The notes: a model not told the origin generated them from the sequence alone. DNA of 6,283 bases from AG25 sp035517615 (GCA_035517615.1 DATIYM010000064.1:1-6283), one strand, 5' to 3'. Numbered from the stretch's first letter, positions 1 through 5,516 are shown. Translations and numbers: made by a program.

Positions 1-1
1 G

Positions 2-241
2 GGCGGGCGGGGCTATCTGCTCGGTGGAGTGGGGGTGTGCCGGACGACCCTGTCGGCAAGGTCCGGCAGCGTCACCGCCGACACGACCGAAAACAAGTTC
101 GCCTGGAACGTCGGTGGAGGCGTGGCGGGCGGCGGCAAACGCCTCGCCCCATTCGCCGAGATCCGCTATACCCACGTCGAGCCCGCCTTCGATGGTCCCA
201 GCCTGCCGTTCTTCTCGTTCACGGCAGGCGTGCGGTTCTGA
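2..241 (+). CDS. Outer-membrane beta-barrel protein, C-terminal part (5' end outside window)
   Basis: The reading frame is open from the first bases and stops with TGA at 239-241, giving the last 79 residues of a larger protein. The segment alternates polar and hydrophobic residues with many glycines (NVGGGVAGG, FAEIRYTHVE), as transmembrane beta-strands joined by short turns do. It ends in FSFTAGVRF, and a terminal Phe after an alternating strand is the classic recognition signal for the BAM outer-membrane assembly machinery. The protein therefore probably sits in the outer membrane of a Gram-negative cell. Whether it is a porin, an OmpA/OmpW-like barrel or an adhesin cannot be told from this fragment. 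An in-frame GTG at 29 is not a likely real start, because the frame continues upstream with the same composition. The stop lies 27 bases before the first serine tRNA. Confidence 0.7.
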   Translation, partial: GGRGYLLGGVGVCRTTLSARSGSVTADTTENKFAWNVGGGVAGGGKRLAPFAEIRYTHVEPAFDGPSLPFFSFTAGVRF

Positions 242-268
242 TTAGGTTCTTGGCACCGCGGGAGACGG

Positions 269-355
269 GGATAGGTGGCCGAGCGGCTGAAGGCACACGC
301 CTGGAGAGCGTGTAAACGGGTAACCGTTTCGTGGGTTCGAATCCCACCCTATCCG
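269..355 (+). tRNA. tRNA-Ser (anticodon GGA)
   Basis: This 87-base class II tRNA folds completely. The acceptor strands GGATAGG (269-275) and CCTATCC (348-354) pair at all seven positions, with discriminator G355. The anticodon stem CACGC/GCGTG (296-300/308-312) closes the loop CTGGAGA, which puts anticodon GGA at 303-305, reading UCC and UCU. A long variable arm with an AAACGG/CCGTTT stem is typical of serine tRNAs. The T arm is GTGGG-TTCGAAT-CCCAC (331-347). CCA is not encoded: the base after G355 begins a short T run. The anticodon, long variable arm and G discriminator together settle the serine assignment. Confidence 0.97.
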
Positions 356-388
356 TTTTCGACCGCCGTGCGTCTGTGCGCCTAGTCG

Positions 389-415
389 TTGCCTCTCCAA
401 TTGACCGATTACTAT
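389..415 (+). promoter_or_regulatory. Possible promoter for tRNA-Ser(CGA)
   Basis: The spacer between the two tRNA genes is more AT-rich than its surroundings. It contains TTGCCT (389-394) and, 15 bases on, TACTAT (410-415), each matching 4 of 6 consensus sigma-70 bases. A start about seven bases downstream would give a short 5' leader before base 434. TTGACC at 401-406 is a better -35 match but has no acceptable -10 at the right distance. Co-transcription with the upstream tRNA is equally possible. Confidence 0.2.
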
Positions 416-433
416 TTACCAGCCTTAGGTTCT

Positions 434-520
434 GGACAGGTGCCCGAGTGGCTGAAGGGGCCGGTCTCGAAAACCGGTAAACGCGCAAGCGTTTCGTGGG
501 TTCGAATCCCACCCTGTCCG
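434..520 (+). tRNA. tRNA-Ser (anticodon CGA)
   Basis: This is a second 87-base class II tRNA, 78 bases after the first. Acceptor strands GGACAGG (434-440) and CCTGTCC (513-519) pair fully, with discriminator G520. The anticodon stem CCGGT/ACCGG (461-465/473-477) closes the loop CTCGAAA, so the anticodon is CGA at 468-470, reading UCG. The variable arm stem is AAACGC/GCGTTT. The T arm (496-512) is identical to that of the Ser(GGA) gene. CCA is not encoded. UCG is a favoured serine codon in GC-rich genomes, so a dedicated CGA tRNA fits the base composition. Confidence 0.97.
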
Positions 521-521
521 T

Positions 522-541
522 CGCTGCCGTGTTAGGCGGCG
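522..541. terminator. Hairpin between tRNA-Ser(CGA) and the convergent channel gene
   Basis: CGCTGCC (522-528) and GGCGGCG (535-541) can pair over seven positions, one of them a G-T wobble, around the loop GTGTTA. The hairpin starts two bases after the mature tRNA end and sits just outside the stop codon of the convergent MscS-family gene, so it could end or stabilise transcripts from either side. No T run follows on either strand, so it is not a standard intrinsic terminator. Confidence 0.3.
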
Positions 542-547
542 GATCCG

Positions 548-2230
548 CTACCGTCGCCGCGAGCGCGACGCAGTCGGGAGCTTCGGGGAGTCGTTGTCGT
601 GATCAGCGGGGACCCGCTCCGCGCTCCTCCTGTCCTCGGGCGGCGTAACGGAAACTCGAAACGCGCGCGTCCGGTCGGGAGCCGGTGCATCGGCCGGAAT
701 CGTCGCGCTGTTGCCGTCGCGCACCGCGTGGTAGCTCGGCGACATGATCTCCACGCCGGCTGCGGCGAACGCGTCCTGAATCGCGGCGTGCAGCCGCCCG
801 TACATCCACGGCAACTTGGCCGCGTCGCCCGGGTCGATTGCCGCATTCAGCTGGTATTCGACATACGAGTCGTCGAGCGCACTCTGCAGCACGAATGGCA
901 GCGGCTCATGCAGCACGCCAGCCGTGCTCTCCGCGGCGGTGATCAGCAGCTCGTGCACGCGGCGCCACGGCGTGTCATAGCCGATCGTCACGGACGAGTG
1001 GATGAAGAGCGGATATCCCTGCCGCGCGCTCGCCGTGTAGTCGGTCACGGCACCCGTCACGACCACGTTGTTCGGGACCGTGACGACCTCATTCTTCGGC
1101 GTCCTCAAGCGCGTGGACAGCAGCCCCAGCTCGACAACGGTTCCCTGCATGCCGCCGGTCTGGATGTAGTCGCCCACGCGAAAGCTGCGCGAGTACATGA
1201 GGACTAGTCCGCTCATGGCCTGCCCCACGAGGCCCGCGGAGCCGAGCGTCACGAGCACGCCGGCGATTACCGAAATGCCCTGAAAGGCCACCGAGCCCGA
1301 GCCCGGTACATAGGGATACGCGACGACGAGCGCGAACAGCCATACGAGCGCCACCACGATGCGCCGCGATGGCTCGGCGGTTTCGGGGTGGAACCCAGGC
1401 AGGGCGACCCGTCCCTCCCGCACGCCGAGAAAGAAGGCGCGGACCATACGCGTGACGAGGCGGGCCAACACGAAGATGACGATCAGGATGGCGAGATTGG
1501 GGACGAGCCCCAGGGCCACGAGGCCCACGTGTTCTACCGAGTGGAGCAGGGCCGTGCCGAGCGTCTCGCCCCACGGTCTGGTCCAGGGAATCAGCTTGAG
1601 AACGAACGCGACGTAGACATACGCGACGACGAAACCCGCCGTCCACGCGACCGCTCCCACGATCGCTCGCTCCACCGCGACCACCTGCGGCGGCTCGGCG
1701 ACCTTCAATCCGCGGCGCATCATGCGCTGGGCCGCCGCGACCAGCCAGGGCTCGAGGCGCGCGAGCAGCCGGCGGCGTGCGGCCAGGAGCAGGAGCAACA
1801 CGAGGACCAACAATGCTGTGCCGGCGATGAACTCCACGGCCTCGCGCAGCAGTGCGCGCCAGCTGTGCTCCTCGCGTGCATCGCGCGCCGCGAGCCGCAG
1901 CTGGGTCACGGCGTCCCGCGCGACCAGCGAGAGGGAGTCGCCCGCCGCGGTATCGATGTCCGCCGGGGTGATGACGAACACGGGGTCGCCGCCCATCAGG
2001 ACGAGAATCCCTCCGCCGGTGGGGACGGTCGAGACGGAATCCCGGCCCAGCTCGAGGCCGGCTTGCACGCGACGCGACGCGGCGTTGAGCCGCGACTGGA
2101 GTGTGGGCGACGCGCCGCGGGAGCGAAATACGAAAACGGCCCGCGTGCCCACGCGGAGCACGGCGGTGTCGGACTGCGCCGCCTGCAGCGACGGCAGCAG
2201 CAACACCACGAGCAGCCGGGTCATGACCAT
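548..2230 (-). CDS. MscS-family mechanosensitive ion channel with periplasmic N-terminal domain
   Basis: This 560-residue protein is a predicted inner-membrane channel that opens under membrane tension to release solutes during osmotic downshock. Residues 1-17 form a signal peptide (MVMTRLLVVLLLPSLQA) with likely cleavage after LQA. Residues 18 to about 130 form a soluble, presumably periplasmic region. Hydrophobic helices follow near 132-152, 188-212, 235-259 and 290-309. The pore helix (about 315-347) contains GSAGLVGQAMSG and leads into SFRVGDYIQTGGMQGTV, the hallmark junction to the MscS beta domain (about 351-402, with VTVPNNVVV). The alpha/beta C-terminal domain runs to about 502, then a basic, disordered-looking tail ends in RSRRR. 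It is longer than E. coli MscS (286 residues) because of the extra N-terminal domain and helices. The ATG at 2230 is preferred over a TTG at 2299: it has a GAGG six bases upstream and places the signal peptide at the N-terminus. It stands alone on its strand. Family assignment is firm; its gating stimulus is unknown. Confidence 0.93.
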   Translation of the reverse strand: MVMTRLLVVLLLPSLQAAQSDTAVLRVGTRAVFVFRSRGASPTLQSRLNAASRRVQAGLELGRDSVSTVPTGGGILVLMGGDPVFVITPADIDTAAGDSLSLVARDAVTQLRLAARDAREEHSWRALLREAVEFIAGTALLVLVLLLLLAARRRLLARLEPWLVAAAQRMMRRGLKVAEPPQVVAVERAIVGAVAWTAGFVVAYVYVAFVLKLIPWTRPWGETLGTALLHSVEHVGLVALGLVPNLAILIVIFVLARLVTRMVRAFFLGVREGRVALPGFHPETAEPSRRIVVALVWLFALVVAYPYVPGSGSVAFQGISVIAGVLVTLGSAGLVGQAMSGLVLMYSRSFRVGDYIQTGGMQGTVVELGLLSTRLRTPKNEVVTVPNNVVVTGAVTDYTASARQGYPLFIHSSVTIGYDTPWRRVHELLITAAESTAGVLHEPLPFVLQSALDDSYVEYQLNAAIDPGDAAKLPWMYGRLHAAIQDAFAAAGVEIMSPSYHAVRDGNSATIPADAPAPDRTRAFRVSVTPPEDRRSAERVPADHDNDSPKLPTASRSRRR

Positions 2231-2366
2231 GGCGAACCTCGTCCGAGAGTGAACCGGAGAAACTCGCTGGGGAATAGCACGTTTTCGGAGCCAGTGCAAT
2301 TGGACGAGAGGGCGTTACGGCAGGCGGCTAGCGTCCTCATAGAGCAACGGGATACAATTGGATGCA

Positions 2367-2391
2367 GTGGGCTCGAGTCCCACCCGGTCTG
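2367..2391 (+). pseudogene. tRNA 3'-end remnant (T arm plus acceptor strand), serine-tRNA-like
   Basis: These 25 bases hold a perfect T stem GTGGG/CCCAC (2367-2371/2379-2383) with a seven-base loop CTCGAGT, followed by a seven-base acceptor-like strand CCGGTCT and a G in the discriminator position. The stretch matches the 3' end of tRNA-Ser(CGA) at 21 of 25 positions and of tRNA-Ser(GGA) at 20 of 25. The normally invariant T54 of the T loop is C here. No proper 5' half is visible. A candidate start at 2302 (GGACGAG) pairs at only 5 of 7 acceptor positions, one of them a wobble, and I find no D arm, anticodon stem or variable stem. The likeliest reading is a decayed serine tRNA copy or an old tRNA-targeted integration scar. 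A chance T-arm-like palindrome is less likely given the serine match. Confidence 0.45.
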
Positions 2392-2439
2392 TTACCTGCA
2401 CGTCCCAACCGTAGTCGTTTACAATCCGAGGCAGCCTCC

Positions 2440-2913
2440 ATGAGCCCAACGAAACAACGCCGCAAGGCCACCAGGCGCACCACCCCGAGTGAGAAGAAGT
2501 TCAAGGGATTCACGGCCGAGGAGCGCGCCGCGATGAAGGAGCACGTACAGGAGTTGAAGCGAGCGGCCAGCGGAGACACGACGGATGACGAAGCCGTCGT
2601 GCTCGGGAAGATCGCCCAGATGCGCGAGCCGGATCGCTCCCTCGCCAAGCGGCTCCATGCGCTCATCAAAGGCAGTGCGCCGGCCCTGACGTCGAGACTC
2701 TGGTACGGAATGCCGGCCTACGCCAAAAGCGGCAAGGTCGTGTGCTACTTCCAGAACGCCCAGAAGTTCAAGACGAGGTACGCGACCCTCGGCTTCAGCG
2801 ACAAGGCGAACCTCGACGACGGCACCATGTGGCCCGTGGTGTTCGCGCTCAAGGAGTTGACGCCCGCCGAGGAAGCACGGATCGAGGCATTGCTCAAGCA
2901 GGCGGTGAGCTGA
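2440..2913 (+). CDS. DUF1801 (YdhG-like) domain protein
   Basis: This is a 157-residue cytoplasmic protein of the DUF1801 family, whose members are sometimes annotated as frataxin-like iron chaperones. Their biochemical role is not settled. The first 20 residues are very basic (KQRRKATRRTT). The core starts at FTAEERAAMKEH (24-35). The family signature lies in RLHALIKGSAP (71-81), LWYGMPAYAKSGKVVCYFQ (87-105) and KTRYATLGFSDKANLDDG (111-128), and the C-terminus is helical (LTPAEEARIEALLKQ). Start ATG 2440 has GAGG eight bases upstream (2428-2431). An in-frame ATG at 2362 would begin inside the tRNA-like remnant and add unrelated residues. The gene converges on the - strand lipoprotein-like gene with a 4-base gap. 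No clear promoter is visible: TACAAT at 2420-2425 resembles a -10 box but lies too close to the start for a leader containing the ribosome site. Confidence 0.88.
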   Translation: MSPTKQRRKATRRTTPSEKKFKGFTAEERAAMKEHVQELKRAASGDTTDDEAVVLGKIAQMREPDRSLAKRLHALIKGSAPALTSRLWYGMPAYAKSGKVVCYFQNAQKFKTRYATLGFSDKANLDDGTMWPVVFALKELTPAEEARIEALLKQAVS

Positions 2914-2917
2914 CGCC

Positions 2918-3364
2918 TCAGCAGGGCACCGAATCCTGGGCGACGCAGCACGGCGTGAAGTGATCGGGGATGTGATCCGAGGCGTTGAGGCAAACCTGCG
3001 CGTTGCCAACGTCCTGCCGCGATTCCAGGTAGAACAACCCGCCCAGCGCCACGAGACTCGTCGCGGTGACGAGCAGGGCGGTGCGGGTGGGTGCGGGCTC
3101 GCGCGTCTCGATCGTTTTCGTTTGTGACAGGAGCATTTCGTGATACTGGCCGCTCACCCAGCCCGCGAGCGTGTCGCCCGAGACGCGCGGCGCATCGAGA
3201 ATCACCGTCGAGCGATCGACCGAGGTCACCCAGATTCTCGGCGGCAGATCGGCGGAGTTCACGTGGGCTGCCGGCACGGCGTGCATCTGGTGACATGCGA
3301 CGTTCAGGGCGAGCACGAGGACCGTGCTCGTGACGTAACGGCGCGCGTTGCGCTCTCGGATCAT
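2918..3364 (-). CDS. Predicted small lipoprotein or membrane protein with Cys-rich C-terminus, unknown function
   Basis: This 148-residue protein begins with a basic N-terminus and a hydrophobic stretch (VTSTVLVLALNVAC, 11-24) that looks like a lipoprotein signal with the lipid-bearing Cys at 24. The lipobox (LNVAC) is imperfect, since Asn occupies the usual hydrophobic -3 position. Next comes a short beta-type domain, PPRIWVTSVDRSTVILDAPRV (split near 41-61), with the phrase SGDTLAGWVSGQY (62-74). A second hydrophobic segment (about 95-113) follows. The last 24 residues carry Cys 125, 139, 140 and 148, the final Cys being the terminal residue. The W-V-T/D-STV/SGDTL pattern resembles small uncharacterised envelope proteins; I cannot name the family. 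The start is ATG 3364. No Shine-Dalgarno sequence precedes it, so it may be leaderless or weakly translated. It is divergent from the YbjQ-like gene across 102 bases. Confidence 0.65.
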   Translation of the reverse strand: MIRERNARRYVTSTVLVLALNVACHQMHAVPAAHVNSADLPPRIWVTSVDRSTVILDAPRVSGDTLAGWVSGQYHEMLLSQTKTIETREPAPTRTALLVTATSLVALGGLFYLESRQDVGNAQVCLNASDHIPDHFTPCCVAQDSVPC

Positions 3365-3466
3365 GGAATGATATGGTAGCTGAAGCTGCGGGCCGGCGCG
3401 AATGCTCGTTCCGCATCCATTAACCTGAGCCACATCGGCCTTCCCCTCCAACCTCGAGGAGCTCGC

Positions 3467-3805
3467 ATGCTCGCAGCGCTGCAAGTGACCACGACGTTCT
3501 CGATCGAAGGCTTTCGCATCGTCGAGTACAAGGGCCTGGTGCGCGGCATCGTCGTTCGGTCTCCCACGATCGGGCAGGGAATCATGGGCGGATTGAAGCA
3601 GATCGTGGGCGGACAGATCGGCGCTTACACCGAGATGTGCGAGCAGGCGCGTCAACAGGCCTATGAGCTGTTGGTCCAGCACGCGCGCGACCTGCGTGCC
3701 AACGCCGTTGTCGGGCTGCGCTATGAGAGCTCGGAAGTGGGGCGGCAGGGCTCGGCCACTGAAGTGCTGTGCTACGGAACCGCCGTGACCATTCAGCCGG
3801 AATGA
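3467..3805 (+). CDS. YbjQ/UPF0145 family heavy-metal-binding-domain-like protein
   Basis: This 112-residue protein covers the whole length of the YbjQ (UPF0145, DUF74) family, which is about 105 residues in E. coli. Family landmarks occur in order: IVEYKGLVRGIVV (18-30), GLKQIVGGQIGAYTEM (42-57), a helix rich in Arg/Gln/Ala, then RANAVVGLRYESSEVG (77-92) and the terminal GTAVTIQ. These correspond to the conserved IVEY, IVGG-S/I-GAY, A-AVVG and GTAV elements. The family forms pentameric ring-like oligomers in solved structures and is often called heavy-metal-binding, but a cellular role is not established. There is no signal peptide, so the location is probably cytoplasmic. ATG 3467 is preceded by GAGGAG (3456-3461) at a suitable distance. 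The neighbours do not explain its function. Confidence 0.92.
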   Translation: MLAALQVTTTFSIEGFRIVEYKGLVRGIVVRSPTIGQGIMGGLKQIVGGQIGAYTEMCEQARQQAYELLVQHARDLRANAVVGLRYESSEVGRQGSATEVLCYGTAVTIQPE

Positions 3806-3837
3806 CGCATGCGTAGGCTCGTCTCGAGCGGCAGTCG

Positions 3838-3957
3838 ATGGTGCACGGAGCGTTCTTCCGCAACATTCGGCCGGCCAACACCGTCATGCAGGTGAGCCGG
3901 TTCATTGATCCCGCGTGGCTCGTGGAAATCGAAGCGGATGCCGTCCGTGAGCCCTAG
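3838..3957 (+). pseudogene. C-terminal fragment of a RidA (YjgF/UK114) family gene
   Basis: A 39-codon frame starting at ATG 3838 and ending at TAG 3955 encodes a peptide whose parts are RPANTVMQVSRF (11-22) and DPAWLVEIEADAV (24-36). This matches the last strand-helix-strand portion of RidA-family proteins, which end in a P-A-x-x-x-x-x-V... LVEIEA-x-AV pattern. RidA enzymes hydrolyse reactive enamine/imine intermediates and are about 125-130 residues long, so roughly two thirds is missing. The frame hits a TAG at 3814, and only 32 bases separate the ATG from the intact YbjQ-like gene, so the 5' part has been lost rather than frameshifted nearby. The position of the conserved substrate-binding Arg of archetypal RidA (P-A-R-S) is Asn here (P-A-N-T), as in some non-archetypal subgroups. 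No Shine-Dalgarno site precedes the ATG. I read it as a gene relic; a functional micropeptide is possible but unsupported. Confidence 0.6.
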
Positions 3958-3991
3958 AGGCGTGGCAACGCGCCCAACCGAGGAGCCTCCC

Positions 3992-4333
3992 ATGCCCCCG
4001 ATCCAAGGCAACCCAGGCGAAATCCACGAGCTGGCCCGCTACGAGGTGCGGCCCGAGGCGCTCGAAAAATGTCTCGCCGCGATCCACGAATTCGTCTCCT
4101 ATGTGCGCGCCAATGAGCCGGGCGCGCTGCGCTACGAGGTGTGGCAGGAGGCCAAGCATCCGACCCGCTTCGTGCATCTGTTTGTCTGGAAAGACGACGC
4201 GGCGAACCAGACCCATGGGGAATCGGCCGCGGTGAAGAAGTTCGCGGGGATACTCTACCCGAACTGTCTCGCGCCGGTCGAGTTCGTTGAATACAAGCAA
4301 GTCGATGCCAACGCGGCATTCCGGCGCGTCTAG
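3992..4333 (+). CDS. ABM-fold (antibiotic biosynthesis monooxygenase / YgiN-like) protein
   Basis: This 113-residue protein is of the dimeric alpha/beta-barrel ABM family (PF03992 type). Members include quinol monooxygenase YgiN, heme-degrading enzymes and many uncharacterised small proteins. Strand 1 is IHELARYEVRPEALEKC (11-27), followed by helix CLAAIHEFVSYVRANEPG (27-44), strand LRYEVWQEAKHP (46-57), strand RFVHLFVWKDDAAN (59-72), then the characteristic helix start THGESAAVKKF (74-84) and a last strand LAPVEFVEYKQV (93-104). The H-x-x-S/A-x-x-x-K-x-F pattern after the third strand is typical of the family. The substrate cannot be inferred. Start ATG 3992 has AGGAG (3981-3985) six bases upstream. 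The frame extends back to an ATG at 3905, but that would overlap the RidA-like fragment and add a Pro/Arg-rich tail without a ribosome site. The next gene starts 17 bases after this stop and is probably co-transcribed. Confidence 0.85.
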   Translation: MPPIQGNPGEIHELARYEVRPEALEKCLAAIHEFVSYVRANEPGALRYEVWQEAKHPTRFVHLFVWKDDAANQTHGESAAVKKFAGILYPNCLAPVEFVEYKQVDANAAFRRV

Positions 4334-4350
4334 GAGGCGCTCGCGACACC

Positions 4351-4656
4351 GTGGGATTCATCATCTCGCTGCTCATATCGGCCGTTCCGGTCGCCGTCGT
4401 GTGGGCGATCGTGCGACACGGTCCGTTTCGCAGCCGCTGGTGGCGGGGCGAGCGCGTGCTGGGGTTCGCGCTCGCCATCGGGGCCATCGCATTTCTCGCC
4501 GGCTTTGTCGGACCAATGGTACTCGCTCCATCAGCGAATCAGGGGCCGCTCCTCGGCATCTTCATCACGGGGCCGGTCGGGTTGCTTGTAGGCCTGGTGT
4601 GGGGGCTCGCGCGCGCGGCAGGGCGCCGGCAATCCGCCGCGCTTCCGCCTCAGTGA
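4351..4656 (+). CDS. Small three-helix membrane protein, unknown function
   Basis: This 101-residue protein starts at GTG 4351. Three hydrophobic segments are evident: FIISLLISAVPVAVVWAIV (3-21), VLGFALAIGAIAFLAGFVG (36-54) and LLGIFITGPVGLLVGLVWGL (67-86). They are joined by a basic loop (RHGPFRSRWWRGER, 22-35) and by APSANQGP (59-66). Positive residues in the first loop and at the C-terminus (RAAGRR) suggest that the first loop and possibly the tail differ in topology from the APSANQGP loop. The AGGAGG at 4332-4337 overlaps the stop of the ABM gene and lies 13 bases before the GTG, which is long, but no other in-frame start exists. The 17-base gap argues for one transcript with the ABM gene. 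I do not recognise a named family. Confidence 0.7.
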   Translation: MGFIISLLISAVPVAVVWAIVRHGPFRSRWWRGERVLGFALAIGAIAFLAGFVGPMVLAPSANQGPLLGIFITGPVGLLVGLVWGLARAAGRRQSAALPPQ

Positions 4657-4684
4657 CGGCATTCGAGATTCGCCGGGCTGACAG

Positions 4685-4801
4685 ATGACGGAACCCGGCG
4701 CGCAGCCGTTTCACGAGCCATGGCATACCATGCTGCTCCGGACGGGCGGGATTGCGCTCGCGAAGTCGGTGCCACGCGCACCGATCCTGCGGCGCGCGTG
4801 A
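4685..4801 (+). CDS. Doubtful short open frame in the 4657-4826 gap
   Basis: The 170-base gap before the RibD-C-like gene contains an ATG-initiated frame of 38 codons, beginning MTEPGAQPFHEPWH and stopping at TGA 4799-4801. It has no recognisable ribosome site and no family match that I can see. A second frame in the same gap ends in VTSLLQEVFH just before the next gene. The gap might hold a decayed gene with a frameshift, but the sequence does not prove it. Apart from these frames I see nothing in 4657-4826 except the ribosome site at its end. Confidence 0.15.
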   Translation: MTEPGAQPFHEPWHTMLLRTGGIALAKSVPRAPILRRA

Positions 4802-4826
4802 CCAGCCTGCTGCAGGAAGTCTTCCA

Positions 4827-5474
4827 TTGAGCAAGGTGCGCGTGTCGAGCTTCGGCGTCTCGCTCGATGGGTTTGGCGCGGGACCCGACCAGGATCTGCA
4901 GAATCCGCTCGGCGTGGGCGGGCCGAACTTGATGGAATGGTTCTTCCCGACCGAGACGTGGCAGCACGCGCAGGGCAACCAAGTCGGCGAAACCGGAACC
5001 GACAACGACATGGCCGCCCAGGGGATGCAGGGCATTGGCGCCTGGATCCTGGGACGCAACATGTTCGGCCCGATCCGCGGTCCATGGCCCAACGAAGCGT
5101 GGCGCGGCTGGTGGGGCGAAGAACCGCCCTATCACACGCCCGTATTCGTGCTCACGCATCACGCTCGGCGGCCGCTCCCCATGGTGGGCAACACCGAATT
5201 CCGGTTCGTGACCGAAGGTATTCACGCGGCCTTGGAGCAGGCCAAGCGCGCCGCGGGAAGCAAGGACATTCGGGTAGGTGGTGGCGTCGCGACCATTCGG
5301 CAGTTTCTCGAAGCCCGGCTGCTCGACGAGCTGCACCTCGCGGTGCGACCGATCCTCATGGGGAAGGGCGAGGCGCTGTTCGCGGGAATGAATCTGCCCG
5401 CGCTCGGGTATGAAACCGTCAAGTCCATCGCGGGAGAGCGCGCGACGCACGTCTTCATTTCGAGGAAGCAATAG
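4827..5474 (+). CDS. Dihydrofolate-reductase-like / RibD C-terminal domain protein
   Basis: This 215-residue protein is built on the RibD C-terminal (PF01872) fold shared with dihydrofolate reductase. Known relatives bind NADPH and reduce a pterin- or pyrimidine-type substrate, but stand-alone members like this are mostly uncharacterised. The opening strand VRVSSFGVSLDGFGAGP (4-20) is the usual start. GAWILGRNMFGP (71-82) and TPVFVLTHHARRPLPM (104-119) are core strands. IRVGGGVATIRQFLEARLLDELHL (split near 148-171) carries the glycine-rich cofactor loop followed by the family's L-D-E-L motif, and RPILMGKGEALFAG (174-187) completes the fold. The start is taken as TTG 4827 (MSKVRVSS...), with AGGAAG at 4814-4819 eight bases upstream; GTG 4836 is the alternative. 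No signal peptide is present, so the protein should be cytoplasmic. It is not riboflavin-pathway RibD itself: no deaminase domain precedes it. Confidence 0.87.
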   Translation: MSKVRVSSFGVSLDGFGAGPDQDLQNPLGVGGPNLMEWFFPTETWQHAQGNQVGETGTDNDMAAQGMQGIGAWILGRNMFGPIRGPWPNEAWRGWWGEEPPYHTPVFVLTHHARRPLPMVGNTEFRFVTEGIHAALEQAKRAAGSKDIRVGGGVATIRQFLEARLLDELHLAVRPILMGKGEALFAGMNLPALGYETVKSIAGERATHVFISRKQ

Positions 5475-5516
5475 CTCCCGCGAAACTCCCTGGACCTCAA
5501 CTCTCGTAGGTCAACG

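Noticed and set aside
219..512. Minus-strand open frame with repeated GFEPTKRLxVY segments
   Set aside because: It is the antisense of the two serine tRNA genes. The repeated peptide is a well-known artefact of translating the T arm and variable arm of tRNA-Ser.
599..1207. Plus-strand open frame of 202 codons
   Set aside because: It is another shadow of the channel gene, Arg/His-rich and without a recognisable fold.
434..2391. An integrated mobile element bounded by tRNA-Ser(CGA) and the tRNA-like remnant
   Set aside because: No integrase, excisionase or other mobility gene lies between them, and the two 25-base ends differ at four positions, whereas fresh att repeats are identical. It is kept only as a hypothesis for the remnant.
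1388..2443. Plus-strand open frame of 351 codons
   Set aside because: It is the antisense shadow of the MscS-family channel. Its His/Arg/Gln/Asp-rich composition has no domain signature, while the opposite strand encodes a clear channel.
2745..3416. Minus-strand open frame of 223 codons overlapping the lipoprotein-like gene
   Set aside because: It is Arg/Pro-rich and overlaps both the DUF1801 gene and the lipoprotein-like gene in another frame. The alternative frame has a signal sequence and patterned domain.
3905..3991. N-terminal extension of the ABM protein from ATG 3905
   Set aside because: The extension lacks a ribosome site, overlaps the RidA-like fragment in another frame, and is not part of the ABM fold. 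ATG 3992 has a good AGGAG.
4650..5471. Minus-strand open frame of 273 codons
   Set aside because: It is the antisense of the RibD-C-like gene, which has strong family motifs on the + strand.
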